From the NCBI GenBank assembly GCA_035578905.1, contig JAQJVL010002554.1:1-64000 (forward strand): a stretch of 64,000 nt of DNA. Reading direction: 5' to 3'. The notes beneath the pieces are model-generated. The model searched no databases and had not been told where the DNA came from. It worked only from the letters and a program-made list of their open reading frames with translations. This DNA comes from Stictocephala bisonia. Lineage: Eukaryota; Arthropoda; Insecta; Hemiptera; Membracidae. Shown piece by piece: positions 12,416-22,080 of the stretch; the first letter of the stretch is position 1; every line of letters starts with the position of its first letter. The position numbers were made by a program, and so were the translations under genes.

Positions 12416-12689
12416 ATTAATTTAGAATATTATGATTTTTCTCTCTTAGATATAGCTCTTTTTTTAGTTTTAACAATCGTTATGCATATAAATATAACGA
12501 ATAAATGGATTCCCAGTGATTTTTAATGAGAAAATATGTATTAAAAGGAAAATTACAACAATCGATCAATGTTTTCTTGAATTTATACCATTTTTGATAA
12601 TGTTATAATAAAACACATATGAACCATTGATGCTGTACAAAAAACGGTAAGGCATAATATTACATAAGTGAGCAGCGTTATGTTAACCC

Positions 12690-13226
12690 TTAAGGTGGTG
12701 CAAACGGATTTTGGTGAGTTAATTATTTCCCAATTTTATAGTTAAAATTAGTTAATATACGTTCCCTTGAGACAGGAAATTTTTTTTTAACAACTACATT
12801 AGAACTTGTGGGATTATGAAGTGGTGAATTAAATCAACTATAAGACAAACTCGTTCAAAGTACAAATTAAAATCTTTTTTATAACTACGTTTTTTACACA
12901 TAACTGAAAGGATTAAGACGTTTTTAAATTTTTTAAATGTAAAAATACCTATAATTTTAGAGGTAACAAAATTCCTTCTTCATACCTTTTTTTAACCTTT
13001 GAAATTATAAATATTTTTACATTTTTGTAAAATATAAAACATCTTAATCCTTTCAGTTATGTGTAAAAAACGTAGTTATAAAAAAGATTTTAATTTGTAC
13101 TTTGAACGGTTTTGTCTTATAGTTTTTTTTAAAATATTTTCCTGTCTTAAGGGAAGGTACATTAACTATTTTGGTTATAAAATTTGGAAATAATTAACAC
13201 ACGAAAAACCGATTGCACCACCTTAA
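12690..13226. mobile_element. Foldback element with long inverted repeats and TTAA ends
   Basis: A 537-bp palindromic element. The ends read TTAAGGTGGTGCAA (12690-12703) and TTGCACCACCTTAA (13213-13226). Both arms continue as reverse complements for more than 200 bp, including TAACTACGTTTTTTACACAT on the left and its complement near 13055-13080. TTAA at both ends could be a target duplication (piggyBac type) or TA within TTAA (Tc1/mariner type). No transposase frame is present, so it is non-autonomous. Confidence 0.85.
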
Positions 13227-13786
13227 TGTATCGAATGGTGTACAAATGACCGCACAATAACTTATTTTAGAAATCACGAAAAAATCTGAACTCTTACAGT
13301 CCCATTCTTGTAGCACATCCTCCTGAACATCCTTGTATACAAACCACGCTAATTGACAGCTAATTCAGTTCTAAGTATTGACAAGGAAATGTGTTATGTT
13401 TTTGGTGCGACCTGAGAAGTTTGTTAAAATAATGTTGTCATTTGTAAATTTTCATAATATCACGAAATTATGTGATAAATTGTAAGTTCTTTATATAGTA
13501 AAGATATTTTTAATGTTTTATAACAGCCCTCCTTAATTATAAAGTGCTTTAAAACGTATAGAGAACGTTTTAAGGACGTGCGGTCCTTTGTAGGCTACTC
13601 CACGCGACATTGGACATAGCACGCTCTATAAGTAACCAATAACACCGTTTTTTTTATTATTACAAATTATTTCATATATAATTTACGACTTTTATTGCTG
13701 TCTATAATTAGTATTCACAGTAGCTATTACATTGATAATTTGCAGTCTTTTGCACACCACGCGACCGTATGTGTGTAAATACTTTA

Positions 13787-14420
13787 ATAATAATGGTTTT
13801 ATTGTACGAAAAAGTTTTTTATACAATTGGCCAACTTAGGACTAAAAAATCCTCTCTTACAGTTAACCCTTTTATGTTAAAGTAGTAAATATAACAAAGC
13901 CTTAAACATGGAAATACAGAACTAAACTAAAGAAAAATAATAATAATAAAAATACAAAGAAGCAAATAATATAAATTAAATTAACTACTAACATATTATC
14001 AGTTTTACCATTCTCTCACTCATACACTCGTTTGACCCTAATCCCAGACCCCATCCCCAGCCATCATCACACACTCATCCGCTCAAAAAGAAAGGCTTTA
14101 ATGATGCTGTGAACCGAGCCTGACTGTCATATGTCTTTAAATATGGAGAAAGTTTATTCCATTCTCTACAGGCAGTTACTGAAAAGGAATAAGTGTAAAA
14201 TTTGTTCCATGAATAGGAAAACATTATTATTGAGCGTGTCTCCTTTGTACCAATTTTTTAGTTATACTGAAAGTTTTGAGAAAGGTATTTAGGATTCCCA
14301 TCGTTTAAGTACTAAAAACAAAGTACTCAATATTTTTAATAAGCCAAGGTAAATACTTTATGCAATCTATTAAGGGTTAAAATTGTAATTTAAATTCTTG
14401 CAACAGTTTCATTTTGGTTT
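13787..14420 (-). pseudogene. LINE ORF2 C-terminus and 3' UTR, minus strand
   Basis: Read on the minus strand, about 14235-14082 encodes a typical LINE C-terminal end (SFSVTACREWNKLSPYLK, then ASLKPFF) with a TGA stop at about 14082. More distant coding traces reach about 14420 in shifted frames. The 3' UTR runs down to about 13787. Its terminal block (GCCAACTTAGGACTAAAAAA in plus orientation) resembles the ends at 37437-37480 and 63315-63350, so three copies of one LINE group are present in the same orientation. It is 5'-truncated and broken. Confidence 0.7.
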
Positions 14421-14882
14421 TAACAACAATACACGTTTTAGCCAAATGAGTGCGACAGTTAACCTCTCACCAGTTCGTTCTTCCAGATAATCATCAAGTT
14501 TATTCTTAAGCTAGTTTTTAAATATGTCGTTCCGAAGAAAAACAACCTTCTCAAAATGTTTATTTACAGGCCAGCTCTAACCTCGTTAGAACTGGAGTTG
14601 AAATAAGTGTGTAAGATAATTTATCTCAATACATTTTGAGTTTTTAAACAATTGTAAGACATCAATACAAATAGACATCTTCTATATCGTTGTCATGAAT
14701 ACTGGATCAGATTCGTGTTGACCAGATGATTTAAAAAATCAATGCAATTTTCCGTAACACCCCGTAACACAGTCAAAACAGTGCGGCGCGGAAATCGATG
14801 CCGCGTGGCTGGCGCGGGAAGGGAGCAAGGCGCGGCGTCGAGCCCAGGTCAGTGACAGACGGACGCAGGCGTCGCGGCGCTC

Positions 14883-14977
14883 ATGGTTGCCAGGCGACGC
14901 TCAATGCGCGTCCCGACACCGGCACCGATGGATCTCGCCCGCAGACTCTACGACGAGATCGACGCCATGGACTTCAG
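14883..14977 (+). CDS. Candidate first coding exon in a GC-rich island
   Basis: A GC-rich block (about 14780-14980) stands out from AT-rich surroundings. An ATG at 14883 opens a 31-codon frame ending at ACTTCAG followed by GTAGGC at 14978, a good splice donor; the exon would end in phase 2. An in-frame TGA (14853-14855) lies upstream, which suits a true start, although in-frame ATGs at 14904 and 14928 are also possible. The peptide is rich in Arg and Pro at first and ends in an acidic, helix-like segment containing DLARRLYDEIDAMDF. I recognise no domain. It may be the first exon of a host gene whose next exon lies far downstream, or chance. The longer frame through 14798-15085 crosses the donor and is probably incidental. 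Confidence 0.4.
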
Positions 14978-14980
14978 GTA

Positions 14981-17095
14981 GGCCCCAACCTCGACCTTGG
15001 AAGTCGACAAAACCACTGTGCCAGCTTTAGACCCATTTCTCTCCTGCCGCTGATTTCAAAATTCAGCCAGAATAAATTGTTCTAAACCAAGCAAAATTAA
15101 ATGAACGACATTAATACGTAAACACGTATTAAAGTTATGTGATAAATTAATGTTCTCTGATTTTCAATTACCAGACTTAAATAAATTCATTTGACGACAG
15201 AATACCAATTGTTCTATTGACGACAGTCTTTTGACATAGGTCAGAAGGTTGTCATCTTTTGTGGTTGTCATCTTTTTTGGATGAGATAAACTTTCATTCA
15301 AAAACAAATTCATCCAAATTGCAAGGTCGTGTAATAATATCATCCTTATTGTCTTTGCAATGTTGAAAATAATGTAATATACCAACGAAACCATAATGTA
15401 TATTCAACAATTGTTTTCCAGAAGTCTTACTGTAAGTGTTATTGATTGTTTATGGCAATAAAGTTCTTGACTCCTAATACCTTCAATATCAAGTTAATAC
15501 GTATAAAATATTATATTAATACTAGTCTTTTAGAAAACATACATGATCAATGAATGAACGCTTCCTTTTCCTCCTCTGCTTATTGAATGTCTGAAGTTTT
15601 GTCAACGTGTATGTAAAGTGCGAAGCCATTTTTCACATATTAAAAAATTAAAGGTGTTAATAGAAGGTACAGTGCTACTGCGTTGTTTACCTTCTCGTTC
15701 TCTCGTATTTAAATTTTGTGTGTTTAGTAAATTGTAGAAACAGGGAAAGTGTTAATATTATCAGAGGGAAAGTGTTAGTATATTTCAAGTAAAATACAAA
15801 TACGGAAATTATATTTTGTTCAAGGGACAGTTCAACATTTTAAACCCAAATCCTGAGCAAAAGATAATGAACTTTCTTTTATCGCTAATGTTCTATTACA
15901 ATACTGAATTCATAAGAATTTGACGATCTAAAGAAATTAAAAATGAAATGTACTTACAGCTATTACAAAATACTTAATCTATTGTTTAAATATACAATTT
16001 TGAAACACATCTATTTTCTTTTATTTAAAAATAACCCACACAGTGTTCTACTTGAAAATGTTGAAAGAAAATTTTGGGCGTACGTACATAATTTACTTTA
16101 TCCCTGTACTGATTATCAAATACATTAACAAACAAACAAAAAACACTCACACAATTAAAATCATGTTAATTAAATTGAATCGATCTACATTTCGCTAAGT
16201 ATATGAAAACGGACGTTATTTCAATTAGATTTGATTAACTGATTTTACTGTAACAATGTCAATTAGTCTGCATCAATCAAAAGACAGCTTTGCTTCTGTC
16301 CTTTTTATGTAACAATTCCCTCTGACTAATTTACTCGTTGTGACTTAAATATTTTTAATTTCTCCAATTTTTAAGTGTTGAAAACGAATATTTTCGTACT
16401 TTCTTTAGATATGTACCAAAATATATTATTATCAATAAGAAATGTAACCCTAGATCTGTGGAAAGTATACTCGCATGTCAAAACCTTAATTTAAATTCAA
16501 TATATCCCATTAATTCGCATTAGCCCAGCAAGCAGATATGGGGTTAAAAATCCAGTTTGGGGAGATACCATCTACTGTCATAGTTAACTATACTAAGGAG
16601 GGCTGGGAATAGTTCAAAGTCATGTTGAATTTAACGTGATAAATAAATAAATGCACAGTAATATTAAACAGAAATAAATGTTATTTATACAGAACATTTT
16701 ATAAAACATTCATTGACGTAAGAAAGAAACAAGACTTTGTACTCCTTTGGACGTGGTTGGACTGGCTAAGATTTCTATTTCACCGAGTGGACAATTGAAT
16801 TGCCAGCGAACTAGTCGTAATATATTGTCTATCTTAAATTCATTTTTATATTGTGATGTAGCAGTTTTAAGAATGTTTTTAACAATGTAAAAATATTTTT
16901 CCATTGTAACTTTTCAACAATCACTTTGATTGCTAAAATTGTGATTGTAAATGTATCGTAACCACACATTTCAAAAAGATTACAACGTGACAAAGTAATT
17001 TTACGACCTCTAGAAGCCAATAAAACGTTGTTTGTGGAAAATTTGAAAGAAATAATTTTTTTAAAGTTGAAATTCTGACATTCTAAACAAAAAAC
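14981..17095. other. AT-rich interval without recognised genes
   Basis: Only short frames of 60-95 codons with no motifs occur (15164-15394, 15943-16128, 16710-17110). No RNA gene or clear repeat array is seen. It could be an intron following the candidate exon at 14883-14977. Confidence 0.4.
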
Positions 17096-17189
17096 GTTCC
17101 TGTCAAACACGTATTAAAATGTAAATGCGATGCGCAATGTAAAGTTGATGCACAGTGAAAACAAATGAAAATTCCGGTACGTTTTTGTT

Positions 17190-17380
17190 CCAGCTAGGTT
17201 AAAACTTATTAAAATGTATAACGCAACTAAAAATGCATATTTTAAAACGTACAGTTGAACGAGCAAAACAATGTATAATTGACGTTTTCGTAAGCCTCTT
17301 TGTTTCTTAGTAAACACCTTCAAACTCGGTAGCACATAATGTCTGTGCCGACAGTCGGATTCCCCTTTTTAGGACATTTT
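17190..17380. repeat. Dispersed repeat family B, copy 1
   Basis: Contains AACGCAACTAAAAATGCATA, ACAGTTGAACGAG, TTTCTTAGTAAACACCTTCA and TCTGTGCCGACAG. The first blocks recur at 19395-19520; the TTTCTTAG...CCTTCAAACT and GCACCGACAG blocks recur at 50300-50375. Confidence 0.65.
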
Positions 17381-17870
17381 TTAAATGATTAATTAAATGA
17401 TTAATCAAATGATTAAGGTGGAAAAAATTTTGAGAGTGTAGCCTTATTAAAGCTACTATTTATTTTTGGTATGTTGAACAACTTAAATGAGAGATTAAAA
17501 GAAAACTTCTTCAATGATAAAAATTTTTCTTCATTTATCTTCTTATAAATTACTTCAAAACATAAAATTGGTTTCTTCTTAAAATAATAATAAAAACGAA
17601 AATAAAAATCTTTTCTTTTATTGACTTAATGGAACATAAATAAATTAAAACAACTCTTCCAAAATAATAAATTAAATATCTTCAGACCAGAACCTTTTTT
17701 ATTTATTTGACTTCTTTAACAAATTTCTTTAAACTTTTAAATCAAAATTCAAAATAGTAATAAATTTTCTAAAATTCTTTAAAATTCTATAAATTGCTTT
17801 AAAATTCTTTAAACTTTAAAATTGCTTAAATTCAAAATTGCTTTAAATTTCAAAATCTTTAAATTGCCTC
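17381..17870. repeat. Low-complexity AT-rich stretch with degenerate TTTAAAATTC repeats
   Basis: Repeated short words such as AAAATTCTTTAAA and CTTTAAATT, densest at about 17720-17865. No coding content is seen. Confidence 0.5.
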
Positions 17871-18402
17871 CGGGAGATCTGGAACCAAAATAAATAACCA
17901 GCTTTTAGTGACTTGAAACATTTTCCTTTTTACTTACAAAATTTTAAACAGAAATCAAAACAATCTAAAAACTGTCACTAGAAGAGTGACTTCAAACCAG
18001 AAACAAGTTTAACTGCGCATGCTTGGTGGATCTTACCCTATCTACTAAAACCCTACTGAAAAAAAACCTAACTAAAGAAAGCTTGTAAAAATTACTTACG
18101 TAGCTGTCCTGGAGGTTTAAATCCAAAAGTGACCACAACAAAGCACGACCGGCATACACCCTCTCACTGACACGTGAACTAAGAAAATTGCCGTAACGGT
18201 AAAAGTAACACCGAACAGTTAAGTCGCCGTGCTCTCGAAAGAGGATCGTAAGTGGTCACACTCAGGAAGATTTCGTCCAACTGCTCGAACGCACGCAAGC
18301 TTCGACCCACGGACTTACCCCCTCTTAACTCTAGAAGCTAAATCAACCAATAAGAACCCTCTAAACCAGGACATCTAAACAGGTAAGGCTCACCAAACAT
18401 GT
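17871..18402 (-). mobile_element. Possible solo LTR or retroelement leader, minus strand
   Basis: The composition shifts to higher GC at about 18080-18400. Read on the minus strand it begins TGTTTGGTGAGCCTTACC at about 18402-18385 and contains a strong donor-like CTACGTAAGTAA near 18100. It later reaches GGTTCCAGATCTCCCGGAGG near 17885-17867. These are features of an LTR plus leader, but I found no partner LTR, target duplication or proven 3' end. This is a tentative call. Confidence 0.25.
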
Positions 18403-19394
18403 TGCCTTCAGAAAACATGTCGCATGAAATTGACAGGAAATTAACAGACGTGGAAATACTGGTTATTTAGCTATTTTATATGGGAAAAAACTACTTTTTT
18501 ATTTGAAAGGGGAAGATTCTGAATTTTTCTCAAAACTTGGAGAATTTATATCGAAAACTTTTGGAAAACAAACCAAACTCCTAAACCTCTCAGTTCTTAC
18601 AATATTTAACATTTTCTAAATACAATTCTCTAATTTAATTATAATGAAACAATTAACAATTGTTACAAGAGATAAAATAAACTTTTCTTTTATTTTATAT
18701 ATTATTTATTTACGTAGTAATTGTATTCGCTTAAAGATAGTTCTCAAAAATAAAAATGACCTTCTTAAGTAATAAAGCTGTTTTTCAAAGCCTTAAGACT
18801 AAAAAAAAGAAGTTTAAAGGACTATTTATAATCTAAAAGTTTATTTCTACGTTCTAAATCCTCTTCCTGACTTTTATTTTCAGGATAACTTTAGTAGTAA
18901 TTCTAAATATGGTGATATATTCCCAGAACGGTCTGTATTAATATTTAGCGGAAAACAGATTCCTGATTTTCCACGTAAGTTACAAATAGTAAGAATTCAA
19001 GAATTTTTAGTAGTGTATTAGTATAAAATGTATTTTATTTATTAATCATAGTATAGTGTTCGGGATAATCAATTATTTACAACTTTTTACTGAAAAAATT
19101 ATCACAATAAACTGAGCTACTGATTTTCGCAGAGAATATTTTATTATAGATGTAAAATCTCACGTAAATCATTAGAAACAATCAACATCAATAGTCAGTG
19201 ACACAGTTTACTAAGCAGTCGATTATGTCGATCGGTTATATTATATCGATGTAAATCTCTAAGTTACTCTGAGGTGTTTTGAAAAGCTATTTGGCGCTAA
19301 GATTTCGAATAGGGATGAATAGATTTTCGTATTCGTATTGGGACGAATAGATAGATGTATCCGAATAAATGCTTTTTACAGCATATTGTAAAAC
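18403..19394. other. AT-rich interval, nothing recognised
   Basis: No frame over 60 codons and no array or inverted repeat was seen by eye. Confidence 0.4.
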
Positions 19395-19520
19395 CTATTT
19401 TAATGTGTAACGCAACTAAAAATGCATATTTTTAAACGCACAGTTGAACGAGAAAACCAATGGTACGATCAAATGTTTCACAGGCCTCTTAGTTTCTTAG
19501 TAAACACCTTCAAACTCGGG
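19395..19520. repeat. Dispersed repeat family B, copy 2
   Basis: Matches 17210-17325 with small differences, in the same orientation: GTAACGCAACTAAAAATGCA, CAGTTGAACGAG and TTAGTAAACACCTTCAAACT. Confidence 0.7.
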
Positions 19521-19599
19521 TGTGACGTTGTTCCAGTAGTATTGTATCCACAAATGGTTCTATTACTGGTTGAACAGTTAGTATAAGCGCGTGATGGCG

Positions 19600-19763
19600 A
19601 TGATAATTAAATATCACAATAATAAACATCAGCTGACATTAATAATTAATGTTCAACACTTCTTCAAAACAACTGTTTGTGTAGACCAATATTTTCTCTT
19701 CACTTTTGTAACCTATTTCTATAACCGTGAGCCCAGACTAATTGTTTGCTCAGTAATAAGGAA
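19600..19763. repeat. Dispersed repeat shared with 41030-41230
   Basis: Contains AATAATAAACATCAGCTGAC and CAACACTTCTTCAAAACAAC. The same blocks occur at about 41045-41110 (AATAATCAACAGCTGATAG, AACACTTCTTCAAGACAAC). In both places it lies within about 100-200 bases of other dispersed repeats. Confidence 0.55.
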
Positions 19764-19806
19764 CTAAGAGACACCACTGCACACTTCGCGTGCCAACCCC
19801 GTCACT

Positions 19807-19867
19807 CGCTATGCTGTAGACACCTCGGCCACCAGGCCACCAAGGCCGAGGTGTCTACAGCATAGCG
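19807..19867. repeat. Perfect 24-bp inverted repeat (hairpin)
   Basis: Arms 19807-19830 and 19844-19867 are exact reverse complements (left arm begins CGCTATGCTGTAGACACCTC), separated by a 13-nt loop. The arms are GC-richer than the surroundings. Confidence 0.95.
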
Positions 19868-20189
19868 ACCAACCTCGGCTTTAGAAAAAAAAAACTTCCC
19901 AAAGTTTCATGACGATCGGGTGAATGGTGTATTAATTAATGTATTAAGGACGCACAGATATAAATTCCACTTTTTATATTCATAGATCACACAAAACTTC
20001 CTCTGAATCACACAAGCTTACTCTCTGATCTTTATCATTATTTACATTTTACAGGGCTGTTAAAATAACATAACGTGATTATTTTCATTTGAACAGATTT
20101 TACTTTTTGACCAATTTAAATCTCTCTCCGTGTTATATTTGTGACCGACAAACGTATATTGAGACCTTCCGTGACTTTCCTTCTAGCCT

Positions 20190-20352
20190 CTTTTGCTAGC
20201 CTAGTGGTTAAGCGCTTCTGCTTCCAATACGAGTTCACGAGTTCAAATCCGGGAGGTCCACTTAAATTTGCCATATGGGTTTGGACCGTTGTCCCACAAC
20301 AACGTATGAATATAATGTTACAAATACCACTGTCGTAGACAGAACAAAAAAA
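20190..20352 (+). mobile_element. tRNA-derived SINE
   Basis: A pol III A box TAGCCTAGTGG (20197-20207) and B box AGTTCAAATCC (20240-20250) have tRNA-like spacing. The tRNA-unrelated body continues to an A-rich end (ACAAAAAAAG) at about 20352. The tRNA-like part is too degenerate for a functional cloverleaf call. It lies inside a dispersed repeat that continues on both sides when compared with 40030-40270. Confidence 0.75.
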
Positions 20353-20565
20353 GTTAAATAATGAACAACCTCATTGCTCAACTACGAACAGGGTATAATT
20401 TGTAATACCTCAAACGTTAAAATTGGTCGATAAATAAAAGAAGTGAGTCGCGTTAGCAAAAAGCGACTTCACGTATTATTCATACGAAGAGTTGTTAGTA
20501 AAAAAGTTTAATAAATACGATAAAGATTGATCTGAAAATATGACGAAAAATACTAATCTGAATGT

Positions 20566-20808
20566 TCAACTCGAGGTACTGAAGCATTCCTGCAGCAAAC
20601 GTGAGGTGATGTATATCAGTTTGTTTTCAACTCGAGGGCCTGAAGCATTCCTACAGCAAACGTGAGGTGATGTATATCAGTTTGTTTTCAACTCGAGGGC
20701 CTGAAGCATTCCTACAGCAAACGTGAGGTGATGTATATCAGTTTGTTTTCAACTCGAGGGCCTGAAGCATTCCTACAGCAAACGTGAGGTGATGTAATCA
20801 GTTTGTTT
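20566..20808. repeat. Tandem repeat, 61-bp unit, four copies
   Basis: Units begin TCAACTCGAGG at 20566, 20627, 20688 and 20749. Each contains AAACGTGAGGTGATGTATAT. Copies 2-4 are nearly identical; copy 1 differs by a few bases and copy 4 has a small deletion at its end. Confidence 0.95.
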
Positions 20809-20841
20809 TCATTATCCTTATTGCTTATTATATCTTATATA

Positions 20842-22080
20842 TACAGGGTATGTCTACGGTGACTAGTTCATGTCTGTCTGTCTGTATGTGTGTAGAAACT
20901 TCAAATTTATTGTGCATTTGTAACCCAATAATTAAAACAAGGGAGTAAAATATAATTGCTGTAACAAAATTCATTTCAAAATGGCGGCCTTTTATAATCT
21001 TTAGTGTCAAATTTCACGAAAACTATTATAGTTATATAAAAGTTAGTAGTTAAGTAAACAATGCACAATTAAGATACAAATCAAAGAAAACCTTGTTTAC
21101 TGAAATCGAATAATAAATACCTAGGTGTGACAATTTTTGTAAATCAATGTAATTTCCTTAATACAACAATACAGACCTAAAACATAGTTTAATAGCAATT
21201 ATGAGACGCAGTATTGATCGGCTGTTTTATATCCACTTCATGTTAACAATGAGTCAGCTGTTTATTATTAATGAATTATATATAAAATAGATGATTATTT
21301 GAGCAGCTAAGAATATTAATTAAAAACATGAACATAAACATGGTTTAATACTATGGAGATATAGTTTATTTTTGTATCGGCGTCAGAGACTAAATCAATG
21401 TAATGTACGCAAAAGGCCGACACTTAGAGAAACTTTTATAAATTTGTTTGAGAAAATATTTACTATTAGCCTATATTTTATAAATATTTAATTCATAATA
21501 AACAGCTGACTAATTGTTAACATGTAGTGGATATAACACAGCTGATCAATGATGCGCTGCGCCTCATATTTGCTATTAAACTATGTTTTAGGTCTGTATT
21601 GTTGTATTATGGTAATTACATTGATTTACAAATATTGTCACACCTGGTTATTTATAATTCGATTTCAGTAAACAAGATCTTGTTTGATTTGTCTCTTAAT
21701 TGTGCATTGTTTGCTTAAAAACTAAATTTTTTATAGCTATAATAGTTTTCGTGAAAATTGACATTACAGATTTTAAAAGGCCGCTATTTTGAATTAATTT
21801 AGTTACAACAATGATATTTTACTCCCTTGGTTTCCCTATTAACTTACAAATGCACAATAAATTTGAATTTTATATTTTAAATAGTTCTTGAGCTATAAAA
21901 CAATTTGTAAAAACACATACAGACAGTAAACTAGTCACCGTAGACCCATGATTATCTCTATTGTATTGATAGACAATTTCTATCCATCCCATGACTAGGA
22001 TGTAGGAAAAAGAATCGTACGTCTTGATCCAAGGAACAATATTTGATGAAAAGTTCCAGAGAGTTCCGGGACACCCTGTA
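20842..22080. mobile_element. 1.24-kb palindromic foldback element with TACAGGGT ends
   Basis: The left arm starts TACAGGGTATGTCTACGGTG (20842) and pairs with the right arm ending ACACCCTGTA (22080). Reverse-complement blocks can be followed inward almost to the centre (about 21300-21465), including ACTAGTCACCGTAGAC, TAAAACATAGTTTAATAGCA and GTTAACATG with CAGCTG. The outer right arm carries about 110 extra bases between GTAGAC and ACACCCTG. There is no transposase. The right arm from 21784 onward also forms the start of macrosatellite unit 1. Confidence 0.85.

Larger units (their letters stand above)
19764..20490 (+). mobile_element. Dispersed repeat family A-like copy, interrupted by a SINE
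   Basis: Begins CTAAGAGACACCACTGCACA and GCGTGCCAACCCCG like the family A copies. A second stretch (about 20060-20175 and 20353-20480) matches 40030-40270 in order: TTTAAATCTCTCTCC, the CGTA(T/C)(A/T)TTGAG block, CCTCATTGCTCAACTACG, AATTGGTC, then GCTTCAC/GACTTCAC. The SINE at 20190-20352 splits this stretch. A perfect hairpin lies at 19807-19867. Confidence 0.55.

Noticed and set aside
15164..15394. 76-codon minus-strand frame
   Set aside because: No motif, no flanking signals, and a length expected by chance in this much sequence.
20197..20260. Functional tRNA gene
   Set aside because: Box motifs are present but the acceptor and T stems do not pair convincingly, and a SINE body with an A-rich end follows.
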